A stretch of 13,039 nucleotides of DNA from Euryarchaeota archaeon UBA82 (GTDB lineage Archaea > Thermoplasmatota > Poseidoniia > Poseidoniales > Poseidoniaceae): the NCBI GenBank assembly GCA_002496635.1, contig DAKQ01000165.1, positions 1 to 13,039 on the forward strand, given 5' to 3'. Positions 7,931 to 13,039 of this stretch are shown here, in pieces (positions within the stretch are counted from its first letter, which is position 1; the number at the start of each line of letters is the position of its first letter). Under the pieces are notes generated by a model. That model was not told the origin of the DNA, made no database searches, and saw nothing but the letters and a program-made list of their open reading frames with translations. The position numbers and the translations under genes were made by a program.

Positions 7931-7949
7931 AAGGATGTATGAAATCCTT
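7931..7949 (-). terminator. Small hairpin just after the SDR gene, before tRNA-Leu
   Basis: AAGGAT (7931-7936) and ATCCTT (7944-7949) form a perfect 6-bp stem with a 7-nt loop, beginning 2 bp past the SDR stop codon (7952-7954). It has no adjacent T-run, and archaeal termination relies mainly on T-runs. It may be a 3'-end or processing structure, may overlap the tRNA promoter (the loop-side TTTCATACA is about 25-30 bp before the tRNA), or may be chance. Confidence 0.25.
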
Positions 7950-7951
7950 CC

Positions 7952-8689
7952 CTATGGAGAAAGTGTCCAACCTCCATCAACTTTCAGCTCTTGGCCTGTG
8001 ATGTATGATGCATTTGCCAGGAAGTAAACAGCAGATGCAATGTCCTCGGGTGTACCTGAACGTCGCAAAGGAACTCTCTGCAAGACCTTGTCAAAATGAT
8101 CCTGTTCCCAATCGGCCGAAAGAATTGCACCAGGGCCAACGCAATTGACCCGAACATTTGGGGCGAGTTCTCCTGCGAGCCCAAACATGAGTTGTCGTAG
8201 GCCTGCCTTACTAGCGGTATAATGAGACAATTTTTCCCAATGCTGGCCTTCTGAGGTATCTGTAAGTGCAATCACACTACCTTCTATAGAAGACAGTGAT
8301 AAAGACAATCCTTGGGTCAATTGAAACGGCGACTCCATGTGTAATCGATTCATAAGTCTCATGTCTTCAACTGTGAGGTCTTCGATCGGAATTTGACTGT
8401 ATCTTGATGCATTATGAACGAGAACGTCGAGTCCACCTCGTTCGACTACAAATGGATGTTTTTCAACACGTTCAACAAGTGTTTCCGTAGCAGCCTCATC
8501 TATCAAATCTGCTTGCAAGACATCGGCCTTGCCTCCTAAAGATCGTAACTCTTCAGCAAGCATGTTTCCTTCTTCCAAGGAGGACGAAACATGAATGATT
8601 ACAGAATAACCATTGGTCGAGAAATGCTCAACGATTGCCCTGCCTATACGCTTGGCTCCTCCCGTCACGAATACTGTAGGATTGGCCAT
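7952..8689 (-). CDS. Short-chain dehydrogenase/reductase, FolM/pteridine-reductase-like
   Basis: A 245-residue classical SDR, the usual length. The N-terminal Rossmann motif is TGGAKRIGRAI (residues 9-19), followed by HNAS (92-95), YTASK with Tyr157 and Lys161, and PG after the NCVGPG strand; it ends in the family signature TGQELKVDGGW. The normal catalytic Ser is replaced: Asp144 in LTDTSEG lies exactly 13 residues before Tyr157. This Asp-Tyr-Lys arrangement is that of pteridine reductase PTR1 and dihydromonapterin reductase FolM, which make tetrahydropterins or tetrahydrofolate with NADPH. His117 occupies the usual Asn position, as I recall for E. coli FolM. A FabG-like or other SDR role cannot be ruled out. 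ATG 8689 is chosen because it starts directly before the first beta strand (MANPTVFVTGG); ATG 8704 and GTG 8758 are longer alternatives, none with a clear Shine-Dalgarno site. It is divergent from lipA and just upstream of tRNA-Leu. Confidence 0.85.
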   Translation of the reverse strand: MANPTVFVTGGAKRIGRAIVEHFSTNGYSVIIHVSSSLEEGNMLAEELRSLGGKADVLQADLIDEAATETLVERVEKHPFVVERGGLDVLVHNASRYSQIPIEDLTVEDMRLMNRLHMESPFQLTQGLSLSLSSIEGSVIALTDTSEGQHWEKLSHYTASKAGLRQLMFGLAGELAPNVRVNCVGPGAILSADWEQDHFDKVLQRVPLRRSGTPEDIASAVYFLANASYITGQELKVDGGWTLSP

Positions 8690-8805
8690 GAGACTGCTTA
8701 ACATCTCGCATTCATCAATGCTCGTATTCCAAAAACACACTATTTCGTCCCTGCACACCTTTTTGATGTTCGTTCATGTGGCCAGTACATCGGGGGTGCG
8801 AGGTT
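8690..8805. promoter_or_regulatory. Divergent intergenic region, SDR gene / lipA-bkd operon
   Basis: This 116-bp region must hold the start signals for both divergent transcription units. I see no strong TATA box in either direction; ACTATTTCG and the T-run in CACCTTTTTGATG are the most AT-rich parts. A small perfect inverted repeat, GCATT-CATC-AATGC (8708-8721), sits near the SDR start and could be an operator half or chance. ATG 8776 in frame with lipA would extend that protein by ten residues, but no ribosome-binding site supports it. Confidence 0.4.
8792..8798 (+). promoter_or_regulatory. Shine-Dalgarno-like site deciding the lipA start
   Basis: GGGGGTG differs by one base from GGAGGTG, the archaeal anti-SD complement. 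It ends 7 nt before ATG 8806, a normal spacing. It lies downstream of ATG 8776, so it supports ATG 8806 over the longer form. Confidence 0.55.
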
Positions 8806-9819
8806 ATGGCTAGAAATCTAAAAATGGCGTCACCTAAAGCACCTAGGCCCCGTTTGCCAAACTGGTTTCGAACTCGACTACCATCTGGAAAACAGCAACA
8901 AACCTTCAACGAAACGATGGATGCTGTAAAAGATAACAAACTCCATACCGTTTGCCAAGAGGCAAAATGCCCAAACATCCACGATTGTTGGTCAAGCGGT
9001 GATGCAACATTCATGATCGCAGGAAAAGAGTGTACGAGGGGTTGTCGTTTCTGTGCAGTTGGAACTCGCAAAACACCACCTCCACTTGACCAAGATGAGC
9101 CTCAACATTTGGCAGAAGCAGTATTATCAATGAACTTACGTCATGCAGTAATCACGGTCGTCAACAGAGATGATTTGGAGGATTCAGGTGCGGACCATTA
9201 CAAAAAATGCCTTGCTGCTGTTTCCGAATCTTCTCCTGAAGTTACACTCGAACTTCTTTGTTCGGACCTAGCAGGGGATTTGTCCGATCTTGCACATCTA
9301 CTCGAAGGAAGTCCATTGAAAGTTTTCGCTCACAATGTTGAATGCGTCCCCCGATTGGATTCCATTGTTCGCGACCCTAGAGCATCGTTTAACCAATCCA
9401 TTCAGATACTCAAGGAAGCAAAACGGCTCCGCCCAGATATCATCACAAAATCATCGATTATGGTCGGTGTTGGTGAAACGGATGATGAGGTTCTTGAGGC
9501 AATGAAACTACTCAGGGAAGTCAATGTTGATTTACTCACAATAGGACAATATCTTGCTCCATCAAAAAAACACCTCGCAGTCGATAGATTCCCTGAACCT
9601 GAGCGTTATGATGAATGGGCCGAAGCTGCAATCGAAATGGGCTTTTCCGGGGTCGCTTGTGGACCATTGGTTCGTTCTTCGTACAAAGCAGGATTGCTCA
9701 TGAGGAAAACCTTGGATAAAACCAATCAAGAGGATATGCCAGGTGCTTATGTGAAAGTTCAACCCATAGCAAATCACCAACATCCCTTAATGCCGAGTCA
9801 TGGTGAGGTGAACCAATGA
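8806..9819 (+). CDS. lipA: Lipoyl synthase (radical SAM)
   Basis: A 337-residue lipoyl synthase, which inserts two sulfurs into protein-bound octanoyl chains to make lipoyl groups. Both 4Fe-4S clusters have all ligands: the auxiliary-cluster cysteines Cys50, Cys55 and Cys61 (CQEAKCPNIHDC) and the radical-SAM motif Cys76-x3-Cys80-x2-Cys83 (CTRGCRFC). The C-terminal RSSY (290-293) supplies the serine ligand of the auxiliary cluster. Other family landmarks are RDDL, MVGVGET, TIGQYL and CGPLVRSSY. Odd features are Cys152 in LLCSDLAGD, where relatives have a xPD motif, and Cys180 in ECVPRL. ATG 8806 is chosen for its Shine-Dalgarno site. The gene overlaps bkdA1 by 4 bp (ATGA), so the two are probably translationally coupled. 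Its likely target is the lipoyl domain of the E2 encoded two genes downstream. No octanoyltransferase or lipoate ligase is in view. Confidence 0.97.
   Translation: MARNLKMASPKAPRPRLPNWFRTRLPSGKQQQTFNETMDAVKDNKLHTVCQEAKCPNIHDCWSSGDATFMIAGKECTRGCRFCAVGTRKTPPPLDQDEPQHLAEAVLSMNLRHAVITVVNRDDLEDSGADHYKKCLAAVSESSPEVTLELLCSDLAGDLSDLAHLLEGSPLKVFAHNVECVPRLDSIVRDPRASFNQSIQILKEAKRLRPDIITKSSIMVGVGETDDEVLEAMKLLREVNVDLLTIGQYLAPSKKHLAVDRFPEPERYDEWAEAAIEMGFSGVACGPLVRSSYKAGLLMRKTLDKTNQEDMPGAYVKVQPIANHQHPLMPSHGEVNQ
9805..9811 (+). promoter_or_regulatory. Shine-Dalgarno site for bkdA1 inside lipA
   Basis: GAGGTGA is a perfect 7-base match to the complement of the archaeal 16S rRNA tail. It lies within the last codons of lipA and ends 4 nt before ATG 9816. 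It supports the start of bkdA1 and coupling across the ATGA overlap. Confidence 0.7.
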
Positions 9820-11057
9820 CGGAGAGAAGAACGGCGACAACAGCGCCTTATACCATCGGAATTCCTCCTTTTAGACCTGGAGAAAAGGCTGATTTTGGCG
9901 GCTCATTCAAGGAGCAACCAGAAGACCTCAATCGACCAGATCCGGCAACATGTACTTCTGACGAGACAAACTTGCATGCAAGAGGACTTGTCCGAGTTCT
10001 CGACGATAACGGTGAAGCAAAAGGGGAATGGAATCCCAATCTCGATAAAGCGACTATGATTGAGGGACTAGAATACATGATGCGATTGCGCATTTTTGAT
10101 GACCGAATGATCAAGATGCAACGAACAGGAAAACTCTCCTTCTATATGCGGTCTTTTGGTGAAGAAGCAATTGCTATTGCACAAACGATGGCGCTGAAAG
10201 AACAAGATTGGATATTCCCTTCTTATCGACAACCAGGGGCTCAATTCGTGCGTGGTCGAGACATGGTTAGTATGATCTGCCACTGCATTGGTAATACTGA
10301 AGACAACGTTCGAGGACGACAAATGCCAGTTCACTATACTTACAAAGAAGGCCGATTCATTTCGATTTCATCTCCTGTAGGAACTCAATTCTCACAAGCA
10401 GTAGGTGTCGCTATGGCGAGTGCTTACCAAGGAAAGGACGAAGTCTGCATCTCATGGCTTGGAGACGGTACATCCGCTCAAGGGGACTACCATTATGCAC
10501 TCAACTTCGCTTCCACATTCAAACCTCCAGTCATCCTCAATGTCGTTAACAATCAGTGGGCAATTTCAACACATTCCAATCTCGCAACAGGTGGAAAGAC
10601 CTTTGCTGAGCGAGGTTTAGCCTATGACATTCCTTCGTTTAGAGTGGATGGGAATGATTTCCTTGCACTCTACAGTATCACACAATGGGCGCGTCAGCGT
10701 ACCGAAGCAGGCCTCGGCCCGACTCATATCGAAATTTACACATACAGGGCAGGCGCACACTCCTCCTCGGATGATCCGTCTGCATATCGGCCAAATGATG
10801 AAGCAACATGCTGGCCAGGTGGAGATCCAATTCAGCGATTGAAAGACCACCTCATCTCAATTGGTGTTTGGGATGAAGAAAAGCACTCTGAACTTGCGCA
10901 GAAAATTGACGATGATGTGATGACAGCTTACAAAGAAGCATGTGAATTTGGCGACCTTGCTTCAGGACCATATCCACCTGCATCAACAATTTTCACAGAA
11001 GTCTATGAGACCGTCCCTTGGCATATCCAAGAACAAAGAGAGGAACTCGGGAAGTGA
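9816..11057 (+). CDS. bkdA1: Branched-chain 2-oxoacid dehydrogenase E1 component, alpha subunit
   Basis: A 413-residue E1 alpha subunit, close to the roughly 410 of bacterial BkdA1. With E1 beta and thiamine diphosphate it decarboxylates branched-chain 2-oxoacids and transfers the acyl group to lipoyl-E2. The ThDP motif runs from GDG (216-218) through 26 residues to NN (245-246), followed by QWAIST. The motifs FYMRSFGEEAIAIAQ, GRQMPVHY, ISSPVGTQFSQAVG and the active-site loop YRAGAHSSSDDPSAYRP are those of the BCKDH group rather than pyruvate dehydrogenase. The N-terminal arm containing ARGLVRVLDDNGEAKGEW and the C-terminus ending QREELG also match bacterial BkdA1, as far as I recall that sequence. 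The start overlaps the lipA stop by 4 bp and has a perfect Shine-Dalgarno site; bkdA2 starts 1 bp after its stop. Exact substrate preference cannot be read from sequence. Confidence 0.95.
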   Translation: MTERRTATTAPYTIGIPPFRPGEKADFGGSFKEQPEDLNRPDPATCTSDETNLHARGLVRVLDDNGEAKGEWNPNLDKATMIEGLEYMMRLRIFDDRMIKMQRTGKLSFYMRSFGEEAIAIAQTMALKEQDWIFPSYRQPGAQFVRGRDMVSMICHCIGNTEDNVRGRQMPVHYTYKEGRFISISSPVGTQFSQAVGVAMASAYQGKDEVCISWLGDGTSAQGDYHYALNFASTFKPPVILNVVNNQWAISTHSNLATGGKTFAERGLAYDIPSFRVDGNDFLALYSITQWARQRTEAGLGPTHIEIYTYRAGAHSSSDDPSAYRPNDEATCWPGGDPIQRLKDHLISIGVWDEEKHSELAQKIDDDVMTAYKEACEFGDLASGPYPPASTIFTEVYETVPWHIQEQREELGK

Positions 11058-11058
11058 G

Positions 11059-12072
11059 ATGATGGTTGACATGAATATGATCAAATCTCTTAATTCGGCA
11101 TTGTCGATTTCATTGAAAGAAGATCCAAACGTGGTCATCTTTGGAGAAGATGTCGGTTTCTTCGGAGGCGTTTTCCGAGTGACAGAAGGATTACAGAAGG
11201 AATACGGAGCACACCGAGTCTTTGATTCACCTCTTGCAGAAGGTGGAATTGCCGCTATCGCAATGGGCATGGGACTCAATGGACTACGTCCAGTAGCAGA
11301 AATCCAATTCGCTGACTATATTTTCCCAGCGTATGACCAAATTGTCAATGAAATCGCAAAGGTTCGACATCGCTCAGGAGGAGAATTCACTGCTCCGCTC
11401 ACATTCCGAACACCTGCTGGTGGTGGAATCAAGGGGGGACATCATCACTCACAATCTCCAGAAGCGCAGTTTACGCACACACCTGGTTTGAAGGTCGTCT
11501 ATTGCTCAAACCCATACAATGCAAAAGGACTGCTATTGTCTGCAATCGAATGCAATGATCCAGTGATTTTCTTTGAACCAAAGCGCTGTTACAGGGGCCC
11601 TTTCTATGGAGATCCACACAATGTTCCAACATGGTCAGGTCATCCAGATGCTGAAGTTCCTGAAGGACATTACACCGTCCCTCTTGAGCAAGCAAGGGTT
11701 GTCAAAGAAGGAAATGCTTGCACTGTTATTGCTTATGGAACAATGGTCCATGTTGCAGAACAGGCAATAAAAGATTCAGGCATTGACTGTGAACTGATCG
11801 ACCTACAAACATTAGTCCCATGGGACAGAGACACCGTTGTCAATTCAATCAAGAAAACAGGACGATGTGTTATTGTCCATGAGGCTCCAAAAACCAGCGG
11901 TTTCGGAGCAGAAATGAGCGCATCGATTCAAGAAAGATGTTTCTATCATCTTGAAGCACCGATTCAACGTGTCACCGGATGGGACACACCATTCCCGCAT
12001 ACAACGGAATGGGATTACATGCCAAGTCCTCAGCGAATAGCTGATGCAATAAAGAAAACACAGGTGGAATAA
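11059..12072 (+). CDS. bkdA2: Branched-chain 2-oxoacid dehydrogenase E1 component, beta subunit
   Basis: A 337-residue E1 beta subunit forming the alpha2-beta2 E1 with the preceding gene. The N-terminal pyrimidine-binding domain has GEDVGFFGGVFRVTEGLQ, the catalytic glutamate Glu61 in SPLAEGGI that activates ThDP, and EIQFADYIFPAYDQIVNE. HHHSQSPEAQF follows. The C-terminal transketolase-like domain includes FFEPKR, TGRCVIVHEAP and VTGWDTPFPH, all typical of BCKDH beta. The reading frame is open upstream to 10942, but that stretch overlaps bkdA1 and has no family match. ATG 11059 lies 1 bp after the bkdA1 stop; ATG 11062 is also possible, since GAAGTGA (11051-11057) ends 4 nt before it, as the bkdA1 site does. 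ATG 11071 would give the shorter MNMIKSLNSAL start. Confidence 0.95.
   Translation: MMVDMNMIKSLNSALSISLKEDPNVVIFGEDVGFFGGVFRVTEGLQKEYGAHRVFDSPLAEGGIAAIAMGMGLNGLRPVAEIQFADYIFPAYDQIVNEIAKVRHRSGGEFTAPLTFRTPAGGGIKGGHHHSQSPEAQFTHTPGLKVVYCSNPYNAKGLLLSAIECNDPVIFFEPKRCYRGPFYGDPHNVPTWSGHPDAEVPEGHYTVPLEQARVVKEGNACTVIAYGTMVHVAEQAIKDSGIDCELIDLQTLVPWDRDTVVNSIKKTGRCVIVHEAPKTSGFGAEMSASIQERCFYHLEAPIQRVTGWDTPFPHTTEWDYMPSPQRIADAIKKTQVE
12062..12066 (+). promoter_or_regulatory. Shine-Dalgarno site for bkdB
   Basis: AGGTG in the last codons of bkdA2 lies 8 nt before ATG 12075 and matches the core of the archaeal Shine-Dalgarno sequence. It supports the assigned E2 start 2 bp after the bkdA2 stop. Confidence 0.55.
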
Positions 12073-12074
12073 AT

Positions 12075-13039
12075 ATGGGAACATTTGCATTCAAATTACC
12101 AGATATCGGAGAAGGCGTCGTAGAAGGCGAAGTAGTGGAATGGATGGTCTCTGTAGGAGACTCAGTCAAAGAAGATGATCCAATTCTCTCAGTTATGACC
12201 GATAAAGCAACTGTCGAGATTCCAGCACCATGCGATGGAACTGTGAGTAAAATTATTGGAGAAGCAGGAGATATTCTTCCAGTCGGTGTTGTCTGCATCG
12301 AATTTGATGTGGATGGAAATGGAAATGCTTCTGAAGAAGAACCTGCGAAGGAAGAAGTGGAAACCAAGCCTGAGCCAACTCCTAAACCCGTTGCTGCTCC
12401 TGAGCCTGAACCACAACCTGAAGCAGTACCTGTATCTGTAGCAGGCCCTGCTGTCGAACGCGCTCCTGGGACAAAGCCACTAGCAAGTCCTGCCGTTCGA
12501 CAACGTGCACGATCTGCAGGTGTTGATCTGTATCATGTTGCAGGATCAGGTCCTGCAGGACGAATCACTCATGCCGATCTTGATGTCCACCTCAGCGGTG
12601 GTGCAAGTCGTGCGAGTTCATCAATGCCAGTTGGTGGAAGTACACGTACTGCAAAAACTGGAACTGAAGAGATCAAGGTTATCGGTTTGCGACGAAAGAT
12701 TGCTGATTCAATGATGGCATCATACTCCACAATTGCTCACTTCTCATACTTTGAAGAAGTTGATGTAACCGAGTTAGAAGCCCTTCGACAACATCTCAAT
12801 GCAACACGTCCTGAGGGTGCTCCAAAGTTGACATATCTTCCATTCATCATGCTGGCTTTGGTCAAAGGACTGGGACAACGCCCAGAGTGTAATGCTCTCT
12901 TTGATGATGAAACTGGAGTTGTAACCCGACATGAAGGTGTACACCTTGGAATTGCTACTCAAACAGATCGTGGATTATACGTTCCTGTTGTCAAGCATGT
13001 TGAAGCAATGGACATTTGGTCTGCAGCTGCTGAAATGGG
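12075..13039 (+). CDS. bkdB: Dihydrolipoamide acyltransferase E2 of the branched-chain 2-oxoacid dehydrogenase (3' end off window)
   Basis: The first 321 codons of the E2 core protein, which carries acyl groups on a swinging lipoyl arm and passes them to CoA. One lipoyl domain occupies residues 3-78, with the modified lysine Lys44 in VMTDKATVEIP, the bacterial Bkd version of the motif. A Pro/Glu-rich flexible linker (about 85-133) follows, then a peripheral subunit-binding domain (about 136-175; PLASPAVRQRARSAGVDL, GPAGRITHADL) that holds E1 or E3. The catalytic CAT domain starts near residue 200 (IKVIGLRRKIADSM) and continues through LTYLPFIMLALVKGL and GIATQTDRGLYVPVVK. The catalytic HxxxDG motif lies beyond the right edge. 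It begins 2 bp after bkdA2 with its own Shine-Dalgarno site. A lipoamide dehydrogenase gene (E3) probably follows. Confidence 0.95.
   Translation, partial: MGTFAFKLPDIGEGVVEGEVVEWMVSVGDSVKEDDPILSVMTDKATVEIPAPCDGTVSKIIGEAGDILPVGVVCIEFDVDGNGNASEEEPAKEEVETKPEPTPKPVAAPEPEPQPEAVPVSVAGPAVERAPGTKPLASPAVRQRARSAGVDLYHVAGSGPAGRITHADLDVHLSGGASRASSSMPVGGSTRTAKTGTEEIKVIGLRRKIADSMMASYSTIAHFSYFEEVDVTELEALRQHLNATRPEGAPKLTYLPFIMLALVKGLGQRPECNALFDDETGVVTRHEGVHLGIATQTDRGLYVPVVKHVEAMDIWSAAAEM

Noticed and set aside
8690..8758. Longer SDR forms starting at GTG 8758 or ATG 8704.
   Set aside because: The extra residues have no family counterpart and no Shine-Dalgarno site precedes them, while ATG 8689 sits right before the first Rossmann strand. 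ATG 8704 remains possible.
10942..11058. Upstream extension of bkdA2 into bkdA1.
   Set aside because: The 39 extra codons lie wholly inside the conserved end of bkdA1, have no E1 beta similarity, and E1 beta proteins of about 330 residues start where ATG 11059 does.
11972..12416. Minus-strand open frames opposite the bkdA2/bkdB junction.
   Set aside because: They lie antisense to well-supported E1 beta and E2 domains and have low-complexity Ser/Thr/Phe-rich products typical of antisense reading.

Overview
The window looks like a piece of an archaeal chromosome, most likely a planktonic marine euryarchaeon of the Poseidoniia / Marine Group II type. The evidence is a class II tRNA-Leu(UAA) with archaeal body sequence, Shine-Dalgarno sites of the GAGGTGA/AGGTG type in front of tightly packed genes, and a pair of very large secreted, Asp-rich surface proteins. 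The lineage is an inference from these traits; no marker gene in the window settles it.

The left half (1-7733, minus strand) is a cell-surface module. A 965-residue protein anchored by one C-terminal membrane helix (4836-7733) lies 53 bp upstream of a giant secreted protein (1-4782; 1594 codons visible, C-terminus beyond the left edge). The giant is open in one frame over all of 1-4782. It has a signal peptide, a long array of thrombospondin type 3 / DxDxDG calcium-binding repeats, a transglutaminase-like domain with an apparently complete Cys-His-Asp triad, and a beta-rich C-terminal region dense in N-glycosylation sequons.

The centre (7829-8689, minus strand) holds tRNA-Leu(UAA) with an encoded CCA end, and a short-chain dehydrogenase/reductase whose active site reads like the FolM/pteridine reductase branch. 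A 116-bp intergenic region separates it from the divergent right-hand operon.

The right half (8806-13039, plus strand) is a compact operon: lipA, bkdA1 (E1 alpha), bkdA2 (E1 beta) and bkdB (E2, cut by the right edge). Junctions are a 4-bp overlap, a 1-bp gap and a 2-bp gap. LipA puts sulfur into the octanoyl group on the E2 lipoyl domain. E1 decarboxylates branched-chain 2-oxoacids from Val/Leu/Ile and passes the acyl group to that lipoyl arm. So the operon pairs a lipoyl-dependent catabolic complex with the enzyme that makes its cofactor. Gene order and motifs match bacterial bkd operons, which suggests old transfer from bacteria; the E3 subunit (lpd) is expected just past the right edge.

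I see no mobile elements, CRISPR arrays or rRNA. The strongest candidates for something not well described are the giant calcium-repeat/transglutaminase protein with its membrane-anchored partner, and the lipA-led bkd operon in an archaeon.
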